Shown here piece by piece: positions 1 through 5,726 of a DNA stretch of 6,204 nucleotides. The notes beneath the pieces are model-generated. The model saw only the letters and a program-made list of their open reading frames with translations, was not told where the DNA came from and did no database searches. The stretch covers positions 1-6,204 of the forward strand of contig CAYJNA010000128.1 of the NCBI GenBank assembly GCA_964371225.1. Direction: 5' to 3'. This DNA comes from CAYJAD01 sp964371225. GTDB taxonomy: Bacteria; Desulfobacterota; Desulfovibrionia; Desulfovibrionales; Desulfovibrionaceae. Made by a program: the position numbers and the translations under genes. Position 1 is the first letter of the stretch; each line of letters opens with the position of its first letter.

Positions 1-27
1 CCCCCCTCCAGAATGGGCTTTACCCAT

Positions 28-61
28 AAAAAAACCCCGCCTTCTCATGAAAGCGGGGTTT
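28..61 (-). terminator. Rho-independent terminator after bamD
   Basis: On the minus strand a 9-bp GC-rich stem (AAACCCCGC paired with GCGGGGTTT, at 53-61 and 32-40) is extended inside by three more pairs after a C/A mismatch and closed by a 4-base loop. It is followed by seven T residues (positions 34 to 28). It lies 15 bases beyond the bamD stop codon, the right place to end the trxA-trxB-bamD transcript. Read on the plus strand the same stem is followed by a T-rich but interrupted stretch, so it may also stop a convergent gene lying to the left of the window. Confidence 0.9.
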
Positions 62-76
62 ATATTTTACTTTATT

Positions 77-808
77 TTAGAGCCACTCGAACCAGTTCTT
101 CCAAGTACCTTCGCGCTTTTCACGCTTTTCTTGGCTTTGATCCTTGGTGTACTCATGGTGTGCAGCAAGACTTTTCTTTTGCGCATGTTCGGCCACTTCA
201 GGTACATCCTTAAAGTTATCTACCACATAGGTATAGCGACGCCATGCAGGGCCAAATTGATCCATGTTAAAGAACACATCTCCCACATACACTTCATGCT
301 CAGCCATAAGCTTACGAATTTCTTGCATATGCGCTGGTGCCGTTTGTGCATAGTCCGTACCTGGGAAGCTTTGCACAAGGCGACCAAAATATTCATAGCC
401 TTCTTGCAAATCATTGGTAGGTCTATCAATGGAAATGAAGCCTTTTAAGCGTGCCGCACCTATTTGATACAAAACATACGCTATGGATTCATGACGCGGA
501 TGCAATGCTTCAAAATCTTTGTAAGCTTCCACAGCAGCAGCGTATTCTCCATCTAAGAAGTACGCATCACCCAAAGAAAGCTCTGCCTGCACTGTATATG
601 GGCTAAATGGATAGGCATCGCGTAATTTATTATAACGCTCAGCAGCAGCCAGATAATCTTTTTCAGCCATAAAGTCATTGGCAGTTTCAAAAAGTTCCTG
701 AGCTGTATCTTCCGGCGGCGGTAGGTAAAAATAGTCAATTACACCACAACCAGAAAGCCAAACCATTGCCATAAGAGCACATACGGCGCGCAAAGATTTT
801 TTATGCAT
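77..808 (-). CDS. bamD: Outer membrane protein assembly factor BamD (TPR lipoprotein)
   Basis: Predicted BamD (YfiO/ComL family), the essential lipoprotein of the BAM complex that works with BamA to insert beta-barrel proteins into the outer membrane from its periplasmic face. The 243-residue product matches the roughly 245 residues of E. coli BamD. Residues 1-21 are a lipoprotein signal peptide: basic HKK, a hydrophobic core, then lipobox LSGC with Cys21 as the lipidated residue. TPR-like helical repeats follow at about 35-69 and 71-106. The segment around 122-150 (ISIDRP, then YFGRLVQSFPGTDYA) resembles the BamD-specific region after TPR2, and more TPR-like helices run to about 210. The C-terminus is a charged tail ending in Trp-rich residues. 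I chose the ATG at 806-808, not the in-frame start 48 bases upstream, because it puts the signal peptide at the N-terminus and has GGAAG six bases before it. The start overlaps the end of trxB by 8 bases, indicating translational coupling. Confidence 0.93.
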   Translation of the reverse strand: MHKKSLRAVCALMAMVWLSGCGVIDYFYLPPPEDTAQELFETANDFMAEKDYLAAAERYNKLRDAYPFSPYTVQAELSLGDAYFLDGEYAAAVEAYKDFEALHPRHESIAYVLYQIGAARLKGFISIDRPTNDLQEGYEYFGRLVQSFPGTDYAQTAPAHMQEIRKLMAEHEVYVGDVFFNMDQFGPAWRRYTYVVDNFKDVPEVAEHAQKKSLAAHHEYTKDQSQEKREKREGTWKNWFEWL

Positions 809-1733
809 TATTTTCTTCCACATACAGGAAAGCAGCTTGAGCAGCCGTGGCACCATCGCCTACAGCCGTGCTTACTTGCCTACAAAGTTTAGAGCGAATA
901 TCACCGGCTGCAAATACGCCCGGAATATTGGTGCGCATTTCAGTATCCGTGTGAATAAAGCCATTATTGTCCTTTTCCACAGCGTCTGGCACAAATTCAA
1001 TACTTGGCTTTATGCCTACAAAAACGAAGAAACCATCCACAGTAAGTTCTGTTTCAGCGCCATCTTGCACATTTTGCAAGGTGAGCCCTGTGAGAGCCTC
1101 TTCGCCGTGAATAGCTTTTACCACAGTATTACGCACTATTTCTACATTTTCTGCAGCTTCAAGGCGATCTAAATAGGTTTTAGCACCACGGAAGGCTTCT
1201 CTTCTATGAATGAGGTGTACTTTCTTTGCAATTTTAGAAAGGTACAAAGCTTCTTCAAGAGCCGTGTTACCACCGCCCACCACAGCCACTTCAAGGCCGC
1301 GATAAAAGTTACCATCACAAATGGCGCAATAAGAAACGCCACGTCCGGTAAGTTTCATTTCATTTTCAACGCCAAGATGACTATGCATAGCTCCTGAGCA
1401 AATCACTATGGAGCGTGCTTCAAGCCATGTTTTTCCCACAAGCACTTTATGCGGTGCTTTTCCATCTTGACTAAGTTCTACGCTGGTAACGCCTTCACTA
1501 AAACGGTCAAGCTCAAGCTCATCAAGATGCGCAGTAAAAGCATCTGCCAGCTCATAGCCCTTGATTCCTTTAGGGAAGCCTGGATAGTTTTCTATGGACT
1601 CTGTTTGCAAAACTTGACCACCAGAGGTCAGCTTCTCCACCAAAGCCACAGTACAACCAGAGCGCACCATATACAAAGCAGCAGTAATACCCGCAGGGCC
1701 ACTGCCTATGATGACGGCATCATATAAACTCAT
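801..1733 (-). CDS. trxB: Thioredoxin reductase (NADPH, FAD flavoprotein)
   Basis: Cytoplasmic low-molecular-weight thioredoxin reductase, which moves electrons from NADPH through FAD and a redox disulfide to thioredoxin. The 310 residues are typical for the family. Visible motifs in order are the N-terminal FAD dinucleotide fold GSGPAG (10-15); the redox-active CAIC at 136-139 followed by DG; the second dinucleotide fold GGGNTA (153-158, where GGGDSA is commoner); the basic HRREAFR (176-182), which in this family marks NADPH preference; and the C-terminal FAD-binding AAGD (275-278) with RQVSTAVGDG (285-294). The start ATG overlaps the trxA stop as ATGA (1730-1733), preceded by a modest AAAGAG ribosome site. 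The 3' end overlaps bamD by 8 bases. Its partner thioredoxin is the gene immediately upstream, so substrate and enzyme are made together. No missing residues or frame damage are seen. Confidence 0.97.
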   Translation of the reverse strand: MSLYDAVIIGSGPAGITAALYMVRSGCTVALVEKLTSGGQVLQTESIENYPGFPKGIKGYELADAFTAHLDELELDRFSEGVTSVELSQDGKAPHKVLVGKTWLEARSIVICSGAMHSHLGVENEMKLTGRGVSYCAICDGNFYRGLEVAVVGGGNTALEEALYLSKIAKKVHLIHRREAFRGAKTYLDRLEAAENVEIVRNTVVKAIHGEEALTGLTLQNVQDGAETELTVDGFFVFVGIKPSIEFVPDAVEKDNNGFIHTDTEMRTNIPGVFAAGDIRSKLCRQVSTAVGDGATAAQAAFLYVEENNA

Positions 1734-2053
1734 GCAAGTGCTCTTTGGTCTAATTTTTCTTTCAAAGCATCCTTGGTCACAGCGCCGGTAATTTGCTCTA
1801 CAACTTCGCCACCTTTAAAAATAATTAAGGTAGGAATAGCACGAATGCCAAATTTACCAGGAGTATTAGGATTTTCATCCACATTCATTTTTGCAATAAG
1901 CACACGGCCTTCATATTCTGTGGCCAATTCATCTACAATGGGGCCTACCGCACGGCAAGGACCGCACCAAGGGGCCCAAAAGTCTAAAAGTACAGGAATA
2001 TCAGATTTTAAAACGCTATCATTGAACGTGGCGTCAGTAATTTGCATAGCCAT
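1730..2053 (-). CDS. trxA: Thioredoxin
   Basis: Classical 107-residue thioredoxin, the small cytoplasmic dithiol protein that reduces disulfides in enzymes such as ribonucleotide reductase, peroxiredoxins and methionine sulfoxide reductase, and is itself re-reduced by the adjacent trxB product. The active site WCGPC is at 29-33 with the typical buried Asp at 24 (LLDFWAPWC). The cis-proline is Pro74 in AIPT, and the conserved late glycines are present (FKGGEVVEQITGA). Two ATG codons are possible, at 2053 and two codons later. The first is preferred because AAGGAG lies seven bases upstream (2061-2066). That ribosome site forms the central part of an 8-bp palindrome GGAGCTCC (2057-2064), too tight for a hairpin but able to pair between strands. 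trxA is first in the trxA-trxB-bamD unit and follows a promoter-like sequence at 2126-2154. Confidence 0.97.
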   Translation of the reverse strand: MAMQITDATFNDSVLKSDIPVLLDFWAPWCGPCRAVGPIVDELATEYEGRVLIAKMNVDENPNTPGKFGIRAIPTLIIFKGGEVVEQITGAVTKDALKEKLDQRALA

Positions 2054-2125
2054 AAGGGAGCTCCTTATTTTATTTACAGTTTACAGAATTTCCATTCCGA
2101 TAATACAACATCTATTCAGGTCAAG

Positions 2126-2154
2126 AGTGTAATTTTCAATGGGCTTACTGTCAA
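2126..2154 (-). promoter_or_regulatory. Sigma70-type promoter for trxA-trxB-bamD
   Basis: On the minus strand a perfect -35 hexamer TTGACA (2149-2154) is followed after exactly 17 bases by TACACT (2126-2131), a 4/6 match to the -10 consensus that keeps the key first, second and last positions. Transcription would start near 2118-2120, leaving a leader of about 65 bases before the trxA ATG. The leader contains a tandem CTGTAAA pair just before the AT-rich stretch ahead of AAGGAG. A nearby TATTAT also looks like a -10 but has no acceptable -35 at the correct distance. The call rests on sequence match only. Confidence 0.65.
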
Positions 2155-2158
2155 GCCC
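2141..2158 (-). other. Hairpin downstream of tsaD, overlapping the trxA -35 box
   Basis: GGGCTT and AAGCCC (2153-2158 and 2141-2146 on the minus strand) can form a 6-bp stem with a 6-base loop, about 50 bases after the tsaD stop codon. What follows (ATTGAAAATT) is AT-rich but is not a U-run, so it would be a weak terminator at best. Part of the 5' arm and loop is the TTGACA -35 hexamer. Apart from this hairpin and the promoter, the 154-base spacer 2054-2207 holds nothing I can name. tsaD transcripts may therefore read through into trxA. Confidence 0.4.
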
Positions 2159-2207
2159 CCCAAAGGAAATTGTACCGAGAAGTAAAAGTCGTTTTCCTAC
2201 AAAATTT

Positions 2208-3263
2208 CTAGGCTTTATACCAATCTTCAGGAATCTGCTGCCCACGCGCTACAGCCTCAAAATCTAAATTATGTCGTAAGCCCTTACACGCATACAACCA
2301 GCCGGCATAGGCCACCATGGAAGCATTATCCGTACACAAAGCAGGGGAAGGCACATGAAAAGCCTTTGCATTGTCTCTTGCTAAGCTTTGCATTCTAGCG
2401 CGTAAAAATGAATTGGAAGCAACGCCTCCTGCCAAAATAAGACTTTGTACATCTGTATGCTGCTCCAAAGCGCGTTGTGTTTTTACACACAAAGTATCCA
2501 CCACAGCTTGTGTAAAAGCTGCGCACATATCGCACAAGGCTTGTGGCGCCTCAGCAATACATGAATATTTTTCCAATACTTCTGGATGCTTTGAAATATA
2601 CAATGTGGCCGCTGTTTTCAGTCCGCTAAAGGAAAAGTCCAGATGGTCATTATCTAAAAAAGGCCTTGGGAACAGCGCTTTTCCTTTTTGTGCCACATGC
2701 CCGCGCTGTGACAAAGCATCAAAGACTCTGCCAGCCGGATAGGCTAAACCCAGCACCTTACCCACCTTATCAAAAGCCTCACCGGCCGCATCATCCAAGG
2801 TGCGCCCAAGCACAGTGAAAGCATCTACCCCGTCCATACGATACAGATGGGTATGCCCTCCTGATACCAAAACCCCCAAAGCAGGGAAGCGTAGCTCTTG
2901 TTCCAATCCTGCCGCCAGTAAATGTGCGTGAAGATGATTTACGCCAAGCACGGGTTTTTGCGTGGCTAAGGCTAAACCCTTGGCAAAGCTCACCCCTACT
3001 AACAAAGCACCCAGTAAGCCCGGCCCTCGTGATACGGCGTAGGCGTCGATGTCAGCCACAGTGATACCAGCTTTTTCCAATAAGGCATCAAAAAGCGGCC
3101 CCATAAATCTATAGTGCTCACGTGAGGCCAGTTCCGGCACCACGCCACCAAAAAGGGCGTGCATTTCCACTTGCGTAGCCAGTACAGAAGCTAAGACCTT
3201 ACCATCCGCCACCAGCGCTAAGGCTGTTTCATCACAAGAGCTTTCAATGCCAAGACAAATCAC
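2208..3263 (-). CDS. tsaD: tRNA N6-adenosine threonylcarbamoyltransferase TsaD
   Basis: TsaD (Kae1/Qri7/Gcp family) transfers the threonylcarbamoyl group made by TsaC onto A37 of ANN-decoding tRNAs, acting in the cytoplasm with TsaB and TsaE. The 351 residues are close to the usual 335-350. Motifs in order are the family N-terminus LGIESSCDET (4-13), the metal-binding histidines His110 and His114 in NHLHAH, SGGHTHL (134-140), the nucleotide-pocket region LDDAAGEAFDKVGK (156-169), FSGLKTA (212-218), AGGVASN (278-284) and the late metal ligand Asp312 in TDNAS. The start is GTG. An in-frame stop (that of fbp) lies 18 bases upstream, and the conserved N-terminus begins right at this GTG, so no other start fits. 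The ribosome site is weak: only GGTG four bases upstream. tsaB, tsaC and tsaE are not in the window. It is probably co-transcribed with fbp. Confidence 0.97.
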   Translation of the reverse strand: MICLGIESSCDETALALVADGKVLASVLATQVEMHALFGGVVPELASREHYRFMGPLFDALLEKAGITVADIDAYAVSRGPGLLGALLVGVSFAKGLALATQKPVLGVNHLHAHLLAAGLEQELRFPALGVLVSGGHTHLYRMDGVDAFTVLGRTLDDAAGEAFDKVGKVLGLAYPAGRVFDALSQRGHVAQKGKALFPRPFLDNDHLDFSFSGLKTAATLYISKHPEVLEKYSCIAEAPQALCDMCAAFTQAVVDTLCVKTQRALEQHTDVQSLILAGGVASNSFLRARMQSLARDNAKAFHVPSPALCTDNASMVAYAGWLYACKGLRHNLDFEAVARGQQIPEDWYKA

Positions 3264-3281
3264 AGAGCACCCATAAGCCGT

Positions 3282-4298
3282 TTATACCACAAAGGTTTTA
3301 TAATATTCATCATAAAAAGCCGAGACATCATCCACCTCAGCGGCAGAACCTATGAATAAAGGTGTGCGCTGATGCAATTCTTTGGGCTCAATGTCTAAAA
3401 TGCGTTGACTCCCATTGGTGGCCTTGCCGCCGGCTTGCTCCACAAGAAAAGCCAAAGGAGAAGCTTCGCACATAAGGCGCAATTTACCGTCAGGCTTACG
3501 CACATCACCGGGGTACATATAAATACCACCTTGTAATAAAGTGCGATGAAAATCTGCCACCAATGATCCCACATATCGTGCAGAATAATGCGTCCCATGC
3601 GCCGCTTCAGGATTTTTAAACCACTCCACAGCCTTTTTGGAAGCCGAATCCCAATGATGCCAATAAGCTTCATTAACAGAATACACCTTACCGCGTTTAG
3701 GCATGGTAATATTAGGATGTGATAATAAAAATTCGCCCACGCCCGGATCTAGCGTAAAACCGTGTACCCCTTGCCCTGTGCTAAAAACCAGCATGGTGGA
3801 AGGGCCGTATAAAATATAACCGGCAGCCACTTGTTGATAGCCAGCTTGCAATACTTCATCAATATGCACTTCTCCCGTATTGCCGCGTGGTCTACGTAAA
3901 ATGGAGAAGATAGTTCCCACATTTATATTTACGTCAATATTGCTGGAGCCATCTAAAGGGTCAAAAATAAGTATATAGTCCCCTTTGGGAAATTCTTTGG
4001 GAATATGGATAAGATCCGCCACCTCTTCTGAGCCCATGGCGCAAAGGTTGCCGCAACGCTCCATACGGTAAATGAGCACATTATTGGCAATTTCATCCAT
4101 TTTTTGCACATGTTCGCCCTGAACATTGACCATACCTGTACCGCCAAGCACATCTAAAAGGCCAGCCTTGCCTATGCGGCGTGAAATAATTTTGCCAGAT
4201 AAGATTAAATCGTACAAAAGCGCGGTAAATTGCCCTGTGGCATAAGGACTACGCTTTTGATGCAATAACACATGTTCTGTAACGGTAATTTCTGCCAT
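3282..4298 (-). CDS. fbp: Fructose-1,6-bisphosphatase, class I
   Basis: Class I fructose-1,6-bisphosphatase, which hydrolyses fructose 1,6-bisphosphate to fructose 6-phosphate and phosphate in gluconeogenesis, with divalent metals, in the cytoplasm. The 338 residues match the family (E. coli about 332). Seen in order are the N-terminal NVQGEHVQKMDEIAN (58-72), GSEE (89-92) with metal-ligand glutamates, the catalytic metal motif FDPLDGSSNID (112-122), YSARYVGSLVADFHR (238-252) of the substrate/dimer region, and the sugar-phosphate signature GKLRLMCEASPLAFLVEQAGG (271-291). The ATG has AGAGGAAGT immediately before it, giving a close-set ribosome site. The stop TAA is 18 bases before tsaD and in the same reading frame. 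The leader contains a terminator-like hairpin only about 20 bases before the start, which either ends the previous gene or attenuates fbp. I saw no strong promoter in the 139-base spacer. Confidence 0.97.
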   Translation of the reverse strand: MAEITVTEHVLLHQKRSPYATGQFTALLYDLILSGKIISRRIGKAGLLDVLGGTGMVNVQGEHVQKMDEIANNVLIYRMERCGNLCAMGSEEVADLIHIPKEFPKGDYILIFDPLDGSSNIDVNINVGTIFSILRRPRGNTGEVHIDEVLQAGYQQVAAGYILYGPSTMLVFSTGQGVHGFTLDPGVGEFLLSHPNITMPKRGKVYSVNEAYWHHWDSASKKAVEWFKNPEAAHGTHYSARYVGSLVADFHRTLLQGGIYMYPGDVRKPDGKLRLMCEASPLAFLVEQAGGKATNGSQRILDIEPKELHQRTPLFIGSAAEVDDVSAFYDEYYKTFVV

Positions 4299-4318
4299 AC
4301 TTCCTCTGCTTACTCGCT

Positions 4319-4349
4319 AAAATAAGGGGCAAAGCTATTGCCTTGCCCC
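4319..4349 (-). terminator. Intrinsic terminator (or attenuator) just before fbp
   Basis: On the minus strand GGGGCAA (4343-4349) pairs with TTGCCCC (4326-4332), and the stem continues inside after one C/A mismatch with GC/GC around a 4-base AATA loop. It is followed by TTATTTT (4325 to 4319). This is a good intrinsic-terminator shape for the upstream lipoprotein gene, although it sits 89 bases beyond that stop codon and only 20 bases before the fbp ATG. Any fbp promoter upstream of it would have to read through it. Confidence 0.7.
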
Positions 4350-4360
4350 ATGTATCTGGA

Positions 4361-4389
4361 TGTATACCTTGGTGAAAGCTACACCCCAA
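4361..4389 (-). promoter_or_regulatory. Weak candidate promoter for fbp
   Basis: On the minus strand TTGGGG (4384-4389, 3/6 match to the -35 consensus) is followed after 17 bases by TATACA (4361-4366, 4/6 match to the -10). It is the best-spaced pair I found in the fbp leader, but the -35 is poor. A transcript from here would begin just before the terminator-like hairpin. Readthrough from the upstream gene is an equally good explanation of fbp expression. Confidence 0.25.
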
Positions 4390-4425
4390 ACTCTACCAAG
4401 GCTTGATACCCTAAGACATCAAGCC
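4367..4425 (-). other. Two hairpins with overlapping arms in the fbp leader
   Basis: Reading the minus strand, GGCTTGAT (4418-4425) and ATCAAGCC (4400-4407) form a perfect 8-bp stem with a 10-base loop. Next, CCTTGGT (4395-4401) and ACCAAGG (4367-4373) form a 7-bp stem with a 21-base loop. The two stems share the CC at 4400-4401, so they compete at their junction. Neither is followed by a T-run. They precede the terminator-like hairpin at 4319-4349 and fill most of the 139-base spacer between the lipoprotein gene and fbp. I recognise no known riboswitch class. Confidence 0.45.
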
Positions 4426-4437
4426 CCACGCTTACTT

Positions 4438-5634
4438 TTATGACCCAAAGGGACTTGGACGCTTAAACTCCTGAACAGTTTCAGCTTCTTTTTCTTCAGG
4501 ACTTGTGTTTTCTGCATCACTGCTCTGCTCTGTAGTTGTAGCAGGAGCTTGTGTTTCTTCTTTTTCAGGCGTTTGTGCTGGTGCTTCTGTGGCACTGGGC
4601 TCTGTGGCTTTAGGTTTAGCACCGCCAAAGGGTGAAGGCACACGCACAGGCTCAATGGCAGGTTCAGCCGGTGGTACAAAGGGCTCAGGCATAGGCGTAG
4701 GCTTTCTTTGTACGCGACGTGTAGGCTGCGGCTTAGGCGCAAGAATGAGCTCTGGCTCTGGTTCCACCACAGGCGCAGGAGGCATTTTTAAAGCCTTAGG
4801 TGTGGGGAAAGGCCCTTCGCTGGTAGGTCCTGTACGGGGATTTTCTTTTTCCCCAAAAGAACCTTCCACAGGCACAGCAAAAATAAGAGGCACATTGCCT
4901 AGGTAGCGCATGGTCCAATAAAAAACACCGGCATCATTGCTCACAGTGCCACTGTTTTCTTTAAGTACAATGGTGTCCCAAGGAATGCCGGCCATGGGGG
5001 TGCTGGCAAAATTATACTTCCCTGACCAAAGCAATGCATTGGGAGAAATAATAATAAGTTCATCGGGGTTAGCAGAATAAGAAAGCAAAGCACGCATGTC
5101 AAAATATACGGTCACAAGGCCAAGAAAGTTATGCGCATCATAAAGCGGCGTGGCTAGCAAAACTTCAGGCCCCATGGCTGTATCTTGTACATAACCACGT
5201 AAAGCACGCGCATTTTGCTTAGCATCTGGCTCAAGGAGAGGGTAGAAATCTAAAGCTTTTATGGGCGGCCCAGGCACTTGACCTAACAAGGTAGCATCAG
5301 ACTTAATGCCGCTAAAGCCTGAAATCCATGGAAAACGTTGGAAAAGGGCACTAATCCATTCTTCCGTTGGGGGCTTGTCAGCATTGGACATGGTTTTTTC
5401 CAAAGCTGTTAGCTGTGCATCCATGCCCATCATACCCAAAGAAAGTTTTTCTTCATACTCGCTCAAAGAGCCTGTATCGTCATAATCAATGGTAGCTGCC
5501 ACGTTAACATTATCATACCAAACGCTTCTGGTGCTTTTCCAAACATTTTTTGTTGTTTGGTTGAAACCACAGCCTACGCCTCCTAGTATGAAGACGCTGA
5601 GTAAAACCCCAACCAATTTTCGTTGTATTGACAT
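4438..5634 (-). CDS. Predicted lipoprotein with Cache/PDC-like domain and Pro-rich tail
   Basis: I do not recognise a named gene. The 398-residue product starts with a signal peptide (MSIQRK, then a hydrophobic run) and probable lipidation at Cys22 in GVGC, a loose lipobox because -3 is Gly. Residues about 55-255 look like one globular extracytoplasmic domain. A helical segment (about 57-82) precedes FPWISGFSGI and LLATPLYDAHNFLGLVTVYF, an order of elements that resembles a Cache/PDC ligand-sensing fold. This fold call is inference. From about 260 onward the chain is low complexity, rich in Pro, Glu, Ala and Thr, with a basic patch TRRVQRKP, as in envelope-spanning linkers. PSPFGG (333-338) recurs as PSPFGS at the very C-terminus (393-398). 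No transmembrane helix or cytoplasmic output domain is present. I chose the ATG at 5634, not the GTG 30 bases upstream, because AAAGGA lies six bases before it and the signal peptide then begins correctly. The partial TPR-like gene lies 92 bases upstream. Confidence 0.72.
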   Translation of the reverse strand: MSIQRKLVGVLLSVFILGGVGCGFNQTTKNVWKSTRSVWYDNVNVAATIDYDDTGSLSEYEEKLSLGMMGMDAQLTALEKTMSNADKPPTEEWISALFQRFPWISGFSGIKSDATLLGQVPGPPIKALDFYPLLEPDAKQNARALRGYVQDTAMGPEVLLATPLYDAHNFLGLVTVYFDMRALLSYSANPDELIIISPNALLWSGKYNFASTPMAGIPWDTIVLKENSGTVSNDAGVFYWTMRYLGNVPLIFAVPVEGSFGEKENPRTGPTSEGPFPTPKALKMPPAPVVEPEPELILAPKPQPTRRVQRKPTPMPEPFVPPAEPAIEPVRVPSPFGGAKPKATEPSATEAPAQTPEKEETQAPATTTEQSSDAENTSPEEKEAETVQEFKRPSPFGS

Positions 5635-5656
5635 ACGGTATCCTTTACACGGTAAA
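5635..5656 (-). promoter_or_regulatory. Ribosome-binding region with TACCGT repeat and small hairpin
   Basis: Immediately before the lipoprotein ATG, TACCGT occurs twice (5649-5654 and 5635-5640) on either side of GTAAAGGA, which contains the ribosome site. TTTAC and GTAAA (5652-5656 and 5644-5648) can also pair across a 3-base loop, taking in the A residues before GGA. The ribosome-site role is well supported. A regulatory role for the repeat or the hairpin is speculative. Confidence 0.5.
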
Positions 5657-5680
5657 CTCGTCACTTAATTTCACTCAAGC

Positions 5681-5696
5681 AACACTTATAAATGTT
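5681..5696. promoter_or_regulatory. Near-perfect 16-bp AT-rich palindrome
   Basis: AACACTTATAAATGTT matches its own reverse complement except for one mismatched pair, centred about 55 bases before the lipoprotein start. It contains TATAAG and lies beside TATAAA on the minus strand, both -10-like, but I found no convincing -35 at a standard distance. It could be an operator or promoter element in the 92-base spacer 5635-5726, or AT-rich chance. No terminator for the upstream TPR-like gene is apparent in this spacer, so the two genes may be co-transcribed. Confidence 0.35.
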
Positions 5697-5726
5697 TATA
5701 TTTATTCCATTCCAAAGAAAAACTTT

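Noticed and set aside
13..27. Small hairpin ATGGG-CTTTA-CCCAT at the left edge, followed by an A-run on the plus strand
   Set aside because: A 5-bp stem next to the real terminator; the A-run belongs to that terminator's T-tract on the other strand. It is too weak to call separately.
809..856. Longer N-terminus for BamD, adding 16 residues
   Set aside because: It would bury the lipoprotein signal peptide inside the protein and extend the overlap with trxB. The inner ATG has a proper ribosome site and gives the normal family length.
153..1278. GGGNTA in place of the usual GGGDSA in the thioredoxin reductase as a sign of altered cofactor use
   Set aside because: The HRRxxxR motif that sets NADPH preference is intact, and Asn-Thr at these positions is a mild change, so no altered specificity is claimed.
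2090..2098. GGAATGGAA shared by the trxA leader and the spacer before the lipoprotein gene (5705-5713)
   Set aside because: A 9-base match between two AT-rich spacers is only mildly unlikely, and its position relative to the two starts differs (about 37 versus 71 bases).
47..2132. Several open frames of 60-133 codons on the plus strand across the bamD, trxB and trxA region
   Set aside because: They lie antisense to genes with clear family motifs, have no family resemblance and no consistent ribosome sites. They are shadows of the coding strand.
4505..4906. Plus-strand open frame of 133 codons rich in Gly, Ser and Ala
   Set aside because: It is the antisense shadow of the Pro/Glu/Thr-rich tail of the lipoprotein; the low-complexity reverse strand gives Gly/Ser-rich translation automatically.
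5635..5664. Longer N-terminus for the lipoprotein from a GTG at 5662-5664
   Set aside because: It adds ten residues before a good signal peptide, while the ATG at 5634 is preceded by AAAGGA at the right spacing.
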